DNA of 48,243 bases from Lachnospiraceae bacterium (lineage in GTDB: Bacteria > Bacillota > Clostridia > Lachnospirales > Lachnospiraceae). Location of the stretch: contig JAILMH010000065.1 in the NCBI GenBank assembly GCA_024692715.1, positions 1 to 48,243 on the forward strand, given 5' to 3'. The notes under the pieces were generated by a model. The model did not search any database. It was given only the letters and a program-made list of their open reading frames with translations, and was not told where the DNA came from. Shown one piece after another: positions 1 through 8,553 of this stretch (positions within the stretch are counted from its first letter, which is position 1; each line of letters opens with the position of its first letter). The position numbers were made by a program, and so were the translations under genes.

Positions 1-791
1 GAAGCTTTAGCCGCCCTGCATATCCCTTCTATCCCGCCGCCAATGACATAAAGCGTATTGATGTTAGAATAGCCTTCAAGCATATGCATGGTGTCACTAT
101 ATGCCTCATCCGCAGCATTGTCTGCCTTATAACTGACCTCCACCGATGCTCCGCGATACCGTTCTTCAAGAACCTTCTTAAAGCTTTCTGCCTTCTTTTT
201 ATCCTCCGTTGTGACCGTTTTCCCGGTTATTATGCCTACACTTGCAGAATTACCTCTTATCAGACCGACTATTCCTGCCGCTGCCGCACCACTTTTTTCG
301 TGATCCGGCCCGACATGGCATATTTTTTCTATGCCATCAATGTCTGTTCCAACTGTAATGCAGCATATTCCTTTATCATAAGCTCTCTTAAGAGCACTTC
401 TTACTAATGCATCATCTATCGGCTGAAGTACCACAAAATGATCCCTTTCTGCAAGCTTCTCTATAAGCTCTGCCTGCTTTTCAGGGCTCACTTCTTCAAG
501 ATGATAAATATCTATACTTGCGCCGTAGTCACCGGCCAGATTTTCCACTGCCTTTACACCATCTTCTAACTGCGTATTTCCGGAAGTAATGATCACTCCG
601 ATCCTATACTGCTTCTTCCTTGCCGCCAGCGCACGTCCTACCCGATTCGGCTTATATCCCATTTCTTCAGCCGTCTTCATCACCAGCTCTGCTGTTCCGG
701 CATTTACACTACCCCTTCCATGAAGAACTCTGTCAATGGTTCCTCTGGATACGCCGGTCTTTTCCGCGATTTCCTTAATAGTTACCGCCAT
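1..791 (-). CDS. LacI-family transcriptional regulator, 3' end cut by window edge
   Basis: About 263 codons are visible, reading leftwards with no stop before the window edge. The protein opens MAVTIKEIAEKTGVSRGTID, a typical LacI helix-turn-helix, followed by a hinge-like NRVGRALAARKK stretch. A periplasmic-binding-protein-like sensor domain follows, with a ribose/xylose-type pattern (VVLQPIDD, CCITVGTDIDG, GKTVTTEDKK). The ATG has GGAGGA five bases upstream. The family binds operators as dimers and responds to a sugar or sugar phosphate. The effector and targets cannot be told from here, because the neighbouring sugar genes lie outside the window. The family call is firm. The C-terminus is missing. 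Confidence 0.88.
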   Translation of the reverse strand, partial: MAVTIKEIAEKTGVSRGTIDRVLHGRGSVNAGTAELVMKTAEEMGYKPNRVGRALAARKKQYRIGVIITSGNTQLEDGVKAVENLAGDYGASIDIYHLEEVSPEKQAELIEKLAERDHFVVLQPIDDALVRSALKRAYDKGICCITVGTDIDGIEKICHVGPDHEKSGAAAAGIVGLIRGNSASVGIITGKTVTTEDKKKAESFKKVLEERYRGASVEVSYKADNAADEAYSDTMHMLEGYSNINTLYVIGGGIEGICRAAKA

Positions 792-852
792 AAACTATCC
801 TCCATAATTAAATTTACCTTCTCTGCGCGTCCCCACACGCTCTCTTTAGCTA

Positions 853-861
853 ATTCTACCA
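853..861 (-). promoter_or_regulatory. Candidate extended -10 promoter of the LacI-type gene
   Basis: On the minus strand TGG is followed directly by TAGAAT (5 of 6 to consensus), about 60 bases before the regulator's ATG. No good -35 is visible. It sits just beyond the ftsH terminator. Confidence 0.45.
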
Positions 862-871
862 CAAATCTATA

Positions 872-907
872 CAAAAAGAGACAGCCCTTCAGCTTTGAAG
901 GACTGCC
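872..907 (-). terminator. Rho-independent terminator after ftsH
   Basis: An 11-bp stem (880-890 with 897-907, two G-U pairs in the RNA) with a 6-base loop is followed on the minus strand by a T-rich tail (872-879). It lies directly behind the ftsH stop. Confidence 0.85.
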
Positions 908-915
908 CTTATTTC

Positions 916-2997
916 TTAAAGTACGCTGCTCGTACCGCCATCATTTGATTTATTCTGATCATCCTTATGACTTTCGCAATCCGGAATGACGCTGTCATCA
1001 AAATTCAGACCAAGCTTTAATTTACCATCATCCTCAGATGTTTCCTTTGAATGAGCTGTCTCATCAGTAACCGTAACATCTATATGAGGCTGCTTATTCT
1101 CATTTTCTTCCTCGGATTTCTTTTCTTCAGGTTCAGGAATTCCCTTTTCCTCCCGGAATATCTTCATGAACTCCTTACCAGTGATAGTTTCTCTCTCAAT
1201 AAGGAAATCAGCAAGTTTATCAAGAAGCTCTCTATTCTCGATAAGCGCGCTCTTTGCTTCAGCATAGGCATCATGGAGCATCTGTGTGACTTCCTCATCC
1301 ACGCCTGCTTCTGTTTCATTAGAGCAGTTCATGACTGTTCTTCCGCTCAGATACTGATCTTCAACTCTCGCGATTCCCAAAAGTCCGAAGCGCTTACTCA
1401 TTCCATACTGAGTGACCATGGCTCTGGCTATCTTTGTCGCCTGTTCAATATCATTTGCAGCACCTGTCGTAACTGTATCAAATACAACTTCCTCTGCCGC
1501 ACGTCCTGCCACAAGGGAAACAAGCCTGTCGTGAAGCTCTGCCTCAGACTCAAGGTACTTCTCTTCCTCCGGAACATTCATAACATATCCAAGAGCACCC
1601 ATGGTTCTAGGTATAATAGTAATTTTCTGTATAGGCTCCGTATTCTTCTTAAGAGCTGAAAGAAGGGCATGTCCTATCTCATGATATGAAACTATCCTTC
1701 TCTCCTTCTTACTGAGAACTCTGTCCTTCTTTTCCTTACCTACAAGTACGACTTCCACAGCATCAAGAAGATCATTCTGTGAAACAAATTCACGTCCATG
1801 CTTAACTGCGTTGATAGCTGCTTCATTGACCATATTTGCAAGATCAGAACCTACCGCACCGCTGGTTGCAAGGGCGATTGCCTCGAAATCAACGCTTTCA
1901 TCCATTTTGACATCTTTTGCATGTACCTTAAGGGTTTCAACTCGTCCCTTAAGATCCGGCTTATCTACAATGACACGTCTGTCGAAACGACCCGGACGCA
2001 AAAGAGCTTTATCAAGAGTCTCCGGACGGTTAGTAGCACCCAGGATCAAGATACCCTTTGAAGAGTCAAAGCCATCCATCTCAGCAAGGAGCTGATTCAA
2101 GGTCTGCTCACGTTCATCATTTCCGCCGTATCTTGAATCTCTTGACTTACCGATAGCATCGATCTCATCGATGAAGATTATACACGGTGCATTTTTATCT
2201 GCTTCACGGAAAAGATCTCTTACTCGTGAAGCACCCACACCTACAAACATCTCAACAAAGTCAGAACCTGCAAGTGAAAAGAACGGGACATGTGCTTCTC
2301 CGGCAACAGCCTTTGCGAGAAGCGTTTTACCTGTTCCCGGAGGGCCCACAAGAAGAGCTCCCTTCGGAAGTCTTGCACCGATCTTAACGTATTTTCCGGG
2401 ATTATGCAGGAAATCTACTACCTCCTGCAGAGATTCCTTGGCTTCATCCTGTCCGGCTACATCCTTAAAGGTAACACCGGTCTCTTTCTGCACGTAAACC
2501 TTGGCATTGCTTCTTCCAACACCCATGATTCCGCCTCCGCCGCCTCCCATGCGTCGTGTGACCATGTGAAGAAGACCGAATACGATAAGAAGCGGAAGAA
2601 GATAATTAAGTGCGACCTGAATAAACGCACCTGAAAGATCCGGCACCTTGGCCTTGAAATCAACACCTGCTGCCGTAAGCTTCTCTACCAGATGCAGATC
2701 ACCTACATAGCCTGTATAGTATGATCTCTTAAAAGGTGTTGATGAATTATCTGCATCTTTAGGTGTTATTTCTATCCTGTCAGAGTCGATCTCAACACTT
2801 GCGACCTGATTTGCAGAAACCATCTTCATAAAATCGCTATAGCTTATTTCCTGTGTTGTGCTTCTCTGCACAAGGGAACTCATAGCATTCATGCAAAAAA
2901 GCGTAACAACTGTAGCTATCAGCATCACTATAAGCGTCTGACGATTTTTCGGGTTTTTATTACCCTGATTATTTTTGTTATTATTGTTCTCGTTCAA
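916..2997 (-). CDS. ftsH: ATP-dependent zinc metalloprotease FtsH
   Basis: A membrane-anchored hexameric AAA+ protease that extracts and degrades membrane and regulatory proteins. Two membrane spans (about 22-42 and 125-147) flank an extracytoplasmic segment, and a Gly-rich linker (151-156) follows. The AAA domain has Walker A GPPGTGKT at 218-225, Walker B IIFIDEID at 273-280 and the SRH arginines in RPGRFDRR near 335-342. The zinc motif reads HEIGH at 439-443 instead of the usual HEAGH, with D516 as likely third ligand. At 693 residues it is slightly long because of an acidic, low-complexity tail after about 620. The apparent start is TTG with a weak ribosome site. No in-frame ATG lies near it. 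Confidence 0.97.
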   Translation of the reverse strand: MNENNNNKNNQGNKNPKNRQTLIVMLIATVVTLFCMNAMSSLVQRSTTQEISYSDFMKMVSANQVASVEIDSDRIEITPKDADNSSTPFKRSYYTGYVGDLHLVEKLTAAGVDFKAKVPDLSGAFIQVALNYLLPLLIVFGLLHMVTRRMGGGGGGIMGVGRSNAKVYVQKETGVTFKDVAGQDEAKESLQEVVDFLHNPGKYVKIGARLPKGALLVGPPGTGKTLLAKAVAGEAHVPFFSLAGSDFVEMFVGVGASRVRDLFREADKNAPCIIFIDEIDAIGKSRDSRYGGNDEREQTLNQLLAEMDGFDSSKGILILGATNRPETLDKALLRPGRFDRRVIVDKPDLKGRVETLKVHAKDVKMDESVDFEAIALATSGAVGSDLANMVNEAAINAVKHGREFVSQNDLLDAVEVVLVGKEKKDRVLSKKERRIVSYHEIGHALLSALKKNTEPIQKITIIPRTMGALGYVMNVPEEEKYLESEAELHDRLVSLVAGRAAEEVVFDTVTTGAANDIEQATKIARAMVTQYGMSKRFGLLGIARVEDQYLSGRTVMNCSNETEAGVDEEVTQMLHDAYAEAKSALIENRELLDKLADFLIERETITGKEFMKIFREEKGIPEPEEKKSEEENENKQPHIDVTVTDETAHSKETSEDDGKLKLGLNFDDSVIPDCESHKDDQNKSNDGGTSSVL

Positions 2998-3052
2998 GCA
3001 CTCACCACATCCTGTTCTTTTATTTTTTATGGAAATTCTGAATTAATAGACT

Positions 3053-3087
3053 AAAGACGCATAGCCAAAAAACGGCTACACGTCTTT
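3053..3087 (-). promoter_or_regulatory. Interrupted inverted repeat overlapping the ftsH transcription start
   Basis: AAAGACG (3053-3059) pairs with CGTCTTT (3081-3087) and TAGCC (3062-3066) with GGCTA (3074-3078), separated by a CA/CA mismatch, with a 7-base loop. It abuts the ftsH -10 box. It may terminate galE transcripts, although no U-tract follows on the minus strand, or be an operator or a 5' stem of the ftsH mRNA. Confidence 0.5.
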
Positions 3088-3116
3088 ATTATAAGGTCGC
3101 ACGTATGAATTGTAAA
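3088..3116 (-). promoter_or_regulatory. Sigma-A-type promoter of ftsH
   Basis: Minus strand: TTTACA (3111-3116), a 17-base spacer, then a perfect TATAAT (3088-3093). The predicted start is near 3081, about 85 bases before the ftsH start codon. Confidence 0.8.
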
Positions 3117-3146
3117 ATGAAATTTAGCCGAACGTGCCTATATCAC

Positions 3147-4163
3147 TTAATCTTCATAGCCGTTCGGATTGTTCTTCTGGAAGTTCCATGCATCACGGCA
3201 CATATCCTCAATATCAAGCTCAGCCTTCCATCCAAGCTCCTTTTCAGCCTTTTCAGGACTGCAGTAACATGTGGCGATATCGCCTGCACGACGAGGCTTG
3301 ATAGAGTACGGGATCTTGATATCATTTACCTTCTCAAAGGCCTTTACAATATCAAGTACAGAATATCCGTGTCCTGTACCAAGATTGCATATGAATGCAC
3401 CCGGCTTTGTTCTGAGCTTATCGATAGCCTTTACATGAGCCTTTGCAAGGTCTACTACATGGAGATAATCTCTTACACCTGTTCCATCAGGAGTATCATA
3501 GTCATTACCAAATACACCAAGCTCAGGTCTCTTACCTACAGCAACCTGTGTGATGTATGGCATAAGGTTATTCGGGATACCGTTAGGGTTCTCTCCGATA
3601 AGACCTGACTGATGAGCTCCGATCGGGTTAAAGTAACGAAGGATTACCATGTTCCAGTCCGGATCTGCCTTCTGCATATCAAGAAGGATCTGCTCAAGCA
3701 TCCATTTTGTCCATCCATAAGGATTTGTACATGTACCCTTTGGGCATTCCTCTGTGATAGGTATCATGGCCGGATCGCCATAAACAGTTGCTGATGAAGA
3801 AAATACGAAGTTCTTTGCTCCGTGCTTTCTCATGACATCGAGAAGAGTTAAAGTTCCTCCGATGTTGTTGTTATAATATTCCCAAGGCTTTTCAACAGAT
3901 TCGCCAACAGCTTTAAGTGAAGCAAAGTTGATGACTTCCTGGATGTCATTCTCGCTGAAGATCTTCTCAAGATCCTCACGGCTGCTGATGTCTGCCTTAT
4001 ACCATTTTACCTTCTTGCCTGTGAGCTGCTCAACTCTGTCGAGTGCCTTAGGTGAAGAATTTGTAAAATTGTCCATAACAATGGCATCATAGCCGCCATT
4101 TAAGAGTTCTACTAATGTGTGTGAGCCAATATATCCTGCTCCGCCAGTTAAAAGAATTGCCAT
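3147..4163 (-). CDS. galE: UDP-glucose 4-epimerase
   Basis: Interconverts UDP-glucose and UDP-galactose in the cytoplasm (Leloir pathway, precursor supply for envelope polysaccharides). It is an extended short-chain dehydrogenase of 338 residues. The Rossmann motif GGAGYIGSH is at 7-15, the catalytic Ser is in SSSATVYGD (122-130), and the YxxxK pair is Y149/K153. Length is normal for GalE. The ATG has GAGGAGG seven bases upstream. It lies 26 bases after the nucleotidyltransferase gene and is probably co-transcribed with it. Confidence 0.95.
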   Translation of the reverse strand: MAILLTGGAGYIGSHTLVELLNGGYDAIVMDNFTNSSPKALDRVEQLTGKKVKWYKADISSREDLEKIFSENDIQEVINFASLKAVGESVEKPWEYYNNNIGGTLTLLDVMRKHGAKNFVFSSSATVYGDPAMIPITEECPKGTCTNPYGWTKWMLEQILLDMQKADPDWNMVILRYFNPIGAHQSGLIGENPNGIPNNLMPYITQVAVGKRPELGVFGNDYDTPDGTGVRDYLHVVDLAKAHVKAIDKLRTKPGAFICNLGTGHGYSVLDIVKAFEKVNDIKIPYSIKPRRAGDIATCYCSPEKAEKELGWKAELDIEDMCRDAWNFQKNNPNGYED

Positions 4164-4189
4164 AATCTGCCTCCTCTTCTGGTATTAGA

Positions 4190-5116
4190 TCACCAGAGTT
4201 TTTCCGGATAAACTCCCGCATCCTTAAGCTTCTGGATGGAAGCCATAACATCCGGCTTATCTTCTTTATATGTAACCCCGAACCACTTATCATTAGAGGT
4301 AAGTACTTCAGCTGTTGCCTGATTTGCTTTGATCAGATGATCAACTACACTTGGAAGATAACATTCTGCTTTGAGCGGATTTTCTGCTGAATCAAGATTT
4401 TCAAGAAATTCATTGAAAGATTTTTGAAGTTCCGGAACGATCGACTTTCCGAATCCCCAGAAATTCATAGAAACTGTTTCGTTTCCGCTGAAGCTGTTCC
4501 AGGTCTTTCCGTCATCCTCTGTATATTTTGCAGCTTCTCCATCTTTTTCTATATGAGTATGCTCATTTACACTTACAAGATAGTTTTCCGGAGAAACCGT
4601 ACAAATACCTCTTGAAACATATCCATTATCTGTCAAAGTATTTTTAAGGATAAATCCAACCATAGCATAGCGATACTTTTCATCATCCTCTGCATTGACA
4701 AGAAAATCATGCATCTTTACAAAAGCTTCTCTTCCATAAAAGTCATCGGCATTGATAACTGCAAACGGTCCGTCTATAAGATTTCTTGCTGCGAGCACTG
4801 CCTGAGCTGTTCCCCATGGCTTTACCCTTCCTTCAGGTACTTTACAGCCTTCCGGGAGGTCTTCAAGCTTCTGATACGCAAACTCAATGTCAACTTTGCC
4901 GCGAAGTCTGTCAGCGATCGCCTCATTAAAGGCTTCCTGATTTTCTTCCTTGATTATAAAAATAACCTTTGCAAAGCCCGCCTGAACAGCGTCATATATT
5001 GAAAAATCAATGATCTTATTTCCGTAATTATCTACCGGATCGATCTGTTTGAGTCCGCCATAACGTGAACCCATACCTGCTGCCATGATAACTAATGTAG
5101 GTTGCTTTTGTTTCAT
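4190..5116 (-). CDS. Sugar-phosphate nucleotidyltransferase-like protein
   Basis: A 308-residue cytoplasmic protein of the NTP-transferase superfamily. The N-terminal nucleotide-binding loop reads AAGMGSRYGGLKQIDPVD (12-29), a variant of the GxGxR...PK signature of sugar-nucleotide pyrophosphorylases. AVINADDFYGR near 117-127 gives the metal-binding Asp pair. The substrate is not evident. Position just ahead of galE suggests supply of an NDP-sugar for surface glycans. Only a weak Shine-Dalgarno is visible, and a TATAAT hexamer touches the ATG but is too close to act as its promoter. The gene may be read from the upstream acylation operon. Confidence 0.8.
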   Translation of the reverse strand: MKQKQPTLVIMAAGMGSRYGGLKQIDPVDNYGNKIIDFSIYDAVQAGFAKVIFIIKEENQEAFNEAIADRLRGKVDIEFAYQKLEDLPEGCKVPEGRVKPWGTAQAVLAARNLIDGPFAVINADDFYGREAFVKMHDFLVNAEDDEKYRYAMVGFILKNTLTDNGYVSRGICTVSPENYLVSVNEHTHIEKDGEAAKYTEDDGKTWNSFSGNETVSMNFWGFGKSIVPELQKSFNEFLENLDSAENPLKAECYLPSVVDHLIKANQATAEVLTSNDKWFGVTYKEDKPDVMASIQKLKDAGVYPEKLW

Positions 5117-5154
5117 ATTATATTCACACTTTCCCTATTTTGAAATAAATTTAT

Positions 5155-5189
5155 GTATCCTTGGTATGCACTTTTGTTGTACCGGATAC
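5155..5189 (-). terminator. Stem-loop after the acylation operon, possible weak terminator
   Basis: GTATCC/GGATAC and GGTA/TACC form a stem with a 2-base bulge and a 13-base loop. On the minus strand an AT-rich but not T-pure tail follows. It lies between the microprotein stop and the nucleotidyltransferase start and may terminate or only attenuate. Confidence 0.4.
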
Positions 5190-5205
5190 GCCTTATCGGT
5201 CTCGA

Positions 5206-5331
5206 TCAAAAGCCCTGATACAACACTGTAGTTGTTGTTCCTGCAAAGACTGCATATAAAACAACTGCAAGTTCCAGCGAAAGCCATATAAATTTCACCG
5301 GTAATGGTGCCTTCTTAAAAAGCTCATTCAT
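5206..5331 (-). CDS. 41-residue single-span microprotein, DltX-like
   Basis: A short gene beginning three bases after the MBOAT stop, with an AAAGGG-type ribosome site inside the MBOAT end. It starts MNELFKKAPLPVK, runs through one hydrophobic span (about 14-33) and ends in TVLYQGF followed by TGA. The N-terminal Lys residues predict the N-terminus inside and the C-terminus outside. In D-alanylation operons a similar tiny protein, DltX, carries a conserved C-terminal Tyr/Phe motif and is reported to relay the acyl group between DltB and DltD. Tyr38 and the terminal Phe41 here fit that Y-x-x-F pattern. Its position beside an MBOAT, a carrier protein and an SGNH protein supports the same role. 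The assignment is inference from position, size and motif. Confidence 0.72.
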   Translation of the reverse strand: MNELFKKAPLPVKFIWLSLELAVVLYAVFAGTTTTVLYQGF

Positions 5332-5334
5332 ATC

Positions 5335-6558
5335 TTACACCCTTTCCATGATAAAACCTATAACATCATAGCCTACAAAACTAAAGGAAAGTGCCACATA
5401 CAGCATTGTCCACGCGTGTTCAAAAATAATTACAGGAAGCTTCTTTTCATATTCCTTATAGCCTTTTTTACCATATTTCTTCTGAAGCTTTGACTTTCTT
5501 ACAGAAGAGATCACTACGCCGAGTCCTTCAAGGAGTCCATATACAACATAGTTCAGATTTGTTCCATGCCATATTCCGGCTATCAGAAAGGTAATGAACA
5601 AAGCTGCACACTGTCCTGCGAAAAGGTTCTTTTTACACGGACCACTTATGAGTTTCTTTATCACCGGGCTGTATATATAGTCCCTTATCCACTCTGAAAG
5701 TGTTATGTGGTGCCTGTTCCAGAATTCTGTCATGGATCTTGCCATGTAAGGCTTATTAAAGTTTTCTCTGAGTGTCATTCCGCAAAGAGCCGCACCACCG
5801 GCAACTACATCACAGTATCCCACAAAATTAAAATAAATAAAAAGCGCGTTAAATACAGCAAAAAGGACATATATTATGACTGCCTTTGCCAGATTCCCGG
5901 CTTCTGATATCCTTCCGAACCAATACGAAGCAAACCACGACATAAAGGAAGAGATCACATATACCTTTACATATCCGAATATTATCCTGTGTGCCTGATC
6001 CATGACGGCATTACCGTCAAGAGCCGGCTTTTCGCTGTCGTAGAAATCTGTAACAAACTCCTCATATCTCATTATCGGGCCGGCCATTATAGTATAAAAA
6101 TTAAGGACATAATTTATATAGTCCACAATAGTTATCCTGACCTTCATCTCTCTGAGATATTCATACTGCATCGTATAATCGACTTCCCTAAAAAGAAGAT
6201 ACGAAAGTCCAAGGAATTTCAATGCCGCAAAGTATGGGAGCTTCTTAAAAATTATTATCCAGTCATAGTGCATCAGATACAAAAAGCCCACCAGCATCAG
6301 TATATAAAATAACGGCTTCAGAAATCTGCTGATACTCTTTTCACTCTCCTGCACCAGAAACGGCGCCATAAGGTATGGCGTTATTATCCAGAAAACTGCA
6401 ATTATCCCTGCATAAACACTTTTTAATGTCAGCGTAAATACTACTATATTGACAATAAAAAATATATACTGCCTCCACTCCCTTTTTAAATTCATTAGAA
6501 GAGGCATAACTATTAACAGCACCCCAAACGCGATGCTTCCAATTGAAAAGTTAAGCAT
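5335..6558 (-). CDS. MBOAT-family membrane O-acyltransferase, DltB/AlgI-like
   Basis: A polytopic membrane enzyme of about 407 residues with roughly 10-12 hydrophobic spans. The AlgI/DltB signature FWNRHHITLSEWIRDYIYSP lies near 279-298, and the catalytic-His motif GIWHGTNLNY has its His near 331. The family moves an acyl group from a cytoplasmic carrier across the membrane to an extracytoplasmic acceptor. I chose the ATG at 6556-6558, which overlaps the carrier-protein stop by eight bases (translational coupling). An upstream in-frame TTG at 6597 is less likely. It is the third overlapping gene of the operon. The substrate is probably the group loaded onto the neighbouring acyl carrier protein. 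Confidence 0.9.
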   Translation of the reverse strand: MLNFSIGSIAFGVLLIVMPLLMNLKREWRQYIFFIVNIVVFTLTLKSVYAGIIAVFWIITPYLMAPFLVQESEKSISRFLKPLFYILMLVGFLYLMHYDWIIIFKKLPYFAALKFLGLSYLLFREVDYTMQYEYLREMKVRITIVDYINYVLNFYTIMAGPIMRYEEFVTDFYDSEKPALDGNAVMDQAHRIIFGYVKVYVISSFMSWFASYWFGRISEAGNLAKAVIIYVLFAVFNALFIYFNFVGYCDVVAGGAALCGMTLRENFNKPYMARSMTEFWNRHHITLSEWIRDYIYSPVIKKLISGPCKKNLFAGQCAALFITFLIAGIWHGTNLNYVVYGLLEGLGVVISSVRKSKLQKKYGKKGYKEYEKKLPVIIFEHAWTMLYVALSFSFVGYDVIGFIMERV

Positions 6559-6790
6559 TACCAGTCTTTCTATCAATAAGCTTGATAAATTCTCCAACGT
6601 TCTTAAGCTTCATAACCTCTACTGTAGAGAACTTGCACTTAAAAGCCTCTTCAACGGCTACTACGAGCTGAACGTGTGTAAGGCTGTCCCATGCATCAAT
6701 ATCATCAGCTGTCATCTCATCTGTGATCTCGATAGTCTCATCATCAAAAACATCTCTGAAAACTTCATTTAACTTTGCTTTTGTATCCAT
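6551..6790 (-). CDS. Acyl carrier protein, DltC-like role
   Basis: A 79-residue acidic helical protein. The phosphopantetheine attachment motif is AWDSLTH, with Ser36 as the modified residue. The ATG overlaps the end of the FkbH-like gene by 22 bases and has GAGGAG eight bases upstream. Size and Ser position match stand-alone carriers such as DltC and FkbH-partner carriers. It is expected to be charged by the upstream HAD protein and to hand its acyl group to the MBOAT. Confidence 0.92.
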   Translation of the reverse strand: MDTKAKLNEVFRDVFDDETIEITDEMTADDIDAWDSLTHVQLVVAVEEAFKCKFSTVEVMKLKNVGEFIKLIDRKTGNA

Positions 6791-8553
6791 GTCTTTTTCT
6801 CCTCAACTTTATCATCTAACTTATATTCATAAAGAACTCTTGCATTATCTTCTAATGCACTAAATCCCATTTTCGCGTAAAAACTCTCAACCATTCCATT
6901 TTTCTTTGTCGGAATGTACTCGCCGATTATCCTCGTGCATCCCATTCTGCGCGCCTCTTCCTTAACGGCATTAAAGGCAAAATCCTCAACACCTCTCTTA
7001 AGGACACGGCAGGACATACACCAGTTATCTATAAAGCAGTCCTTATCTCCAAATCCTTCGACCTTATCTCCGCGCCTGAGGACTATGCACGAAATTACAC
7101 CATACGCTGAGAACTTATCAGTAAGCGATACATAAATACATCTCGTATCCTCATCCTTACACATATCAGCGATCTGGCCTTCTGAATACCTCTGCGTTCT
7201 AAGGTTGAACTGATTTGATTTATTGGTGAGCTGTGCGAATCTTTCAAGCTCTGCATCGCCTACAAGGCCACACTTTCCTTTCATTTCAAGAGCTTTTAGA
7301 TATTCGTCATAATTTACAAAGGAAGATTTCATCTCTTCGCGCTTTGCATTCTGAATATATGAATCCGAGCGCTCACGGTCTTCCTTCGTGATCGATGCCC
7401 ATTCAAAAGCTGCAGCTTCATCCAGAGCTTTTACATAATTTTCCGCATCTGTCGGAACATCGATAACTGTAACCTCCGGACAGAATTTTTTTACGATCTC
7501 TCTTTCAGCCGGATTATCATCAAAGAATACAAGCGTATCTATGCCGATATTCAGGCTCTTTGCAATGTACTGCATATTTGAAGCCTTATCATTCCAATTG
7601 GCGCAGAAACATGCAATATCATCGAGCTTGAGTATCATATCAGAGTTCTTTATAAAAGGCTCTTTGGCAACCTCTTCATCATTCTTTGAGTTAACTGCAA
7701 GAATTACCCCTCTTTTTTTAAGTGCAAGCACGTATTTCTGAAAATGACGATATGCTTCACCCACCGCATTATGCGGATCGATCTCGATTCCAAGAGGACC
7801 GTCATCTCCAACGACACCTCCCCATAAAGTATTGTCCAGATCAAGGACAAGGCATTTATTAGTGTGTCTGAACACGGCATTTATGATATTGGTCATCTCA
7901 TTGGCAACCATACCCATACAATTAAGGCTGAATCCCTGCTTTGTAAGGAAATACGAAGCTTCATCAAACCATTCATTTTTACCATAAACAGATGACAGAT
8001 ATTCCATATCTACCACATGGACATTTGACGGGTGCTCCTCTGTAAGCCGCATATTGAGCCTTCTGATCAATGACTGCATTGAATCAGCGTATAATGCTTC
8101 AAGACCGCCAAAGGGGCGCATTACCGGTGATGCAAAATTAGTCTGCAGGACCGTTACACCCTGAATTTTATCAAGGTGACTCCAGAGATTCTTTAAGTAA
8201 GCCATTTCTGCATCCACATCTTCAGCCTTTTCCATGTGAAGATCAGAATACCTCATCATCAGGATGACTGCATCCGGTTTAAATTTATAAAGCTCTGAAT
8301 CATCATCGAGAACATCCATATTTATACCGTCATATTCACCTTCGTAAATATCCGTATAAATACCGGCTCTGTCTAAATACAACCTTAAAACTCTCACATA
8401 ATGCTGAATGGAATGGGTACCAAGTACAGCGATCTTCAAAGGCTCTCTGCTTCGATCGGCTCTTGACTCCTTTTCAGGGTCTTTTATCAGAGCATTAGCC
8501 ATTTTTAAAAGCTTTGAAACAGATTCATCTGCTCTTAAACGTTCATCACTCAT
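6769..8553 (-). CDS. FkbH-type HAD-IIIC protein (acyl-ACP loading enzyme)
   Basis: A 594-residue three-part protein. An N-terminal SGNH-like domain (VLGTHSIQHYVRVLR near 43-57) is followed by a HAD domain with the DxDxT-type motif LVLDLDNTLWGG (D238, D240) and FFDDNPAERE near 343-352. A GNAT-like C-terminus covers about 420-580. FkbH proteins in antibiotic pathways take 1,3-bisphosphoglycerate, lose phosphate and place a glyceryl group on a carrier protein. That activity would replace DltA in this operon. The best start is the ATG at 8551-8553, with GGAG six bases upstream. It overlaps the SGNH gene's stop. Two further in-frame ATGs up to 8574 are less well placed. The family is firm. The exact acyl group is inference. 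Confidence 0.9.
   Translation of the reverse strand: MSDERLRADESVSKLLKMANALIKDPEKESRADRSREPLKIAVLGTHSIQHYVRVLRLYLDRAGIYTDIYEGEYDGINMDVLDDDSELYKFKPDAVILMMRYSDLHMEKAEDVDAEMAYLKNLWSHLDKIQGVTVLQTNFASPVMRPFGGLEALYADSMQSLIRRLNMRLTEEHPSNVHVVDMEYLSSVYGKNEWFDEASYFLTKQGFSLNCMGMVANEMTNIINAVFRHTNKCLVLDLDNTLWGGVVGDDGPLGIEIDPHNAVGEAYRHFQKYVLALKKRGVILAVNSKNDEEVAKEPFIKNSDMILKLDDIACFCANWNDKASNMQYIAKSLNIGIDTLVFFDDNPAEREIVKKFCPEVTVIDVPTDAENYVKALDEAAAFEWASITKEDRERSDSYIQNAKREEMKSSFVNYDEYLKALEMKGKCGLVGDAELERFAQLTNKSNQFNLRTQRYSEGQIADMCKDEDTRCIYVSLTDKFSAYGVISCIVLRRGDKVEGFGDKDCFIDNWCMSCRVLKRGVEDFAFNAVKEEARRMGCTRIIGEYIPTKKNGMVESFYAKMGFSALEDNARVLYEYKLDDKVEEKKTWIQKQS

Noticed and set aside
84-407. Plus-strand frame antisense to the LacI-type gene
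   Set aside because: The minus strand encodes a coherent LacI sensor domain over the whole stretch. The plus frame has no ribosome site or recognisable protein.
1051-1659. Long plus-strand frame opposite ftsH
   Set aside because: It is antisense to the conserved protease domain and is explained by codon bias of ftsH.
5105-5122. TATAAT touching the nucleotidyltransferase ATG, as a promoter or a third leaderless gene
   Set aside because: Transcription would start inside the coding region, past the conserved N-terminal strand. The hexamer is probably chance in AT-rich sequence.
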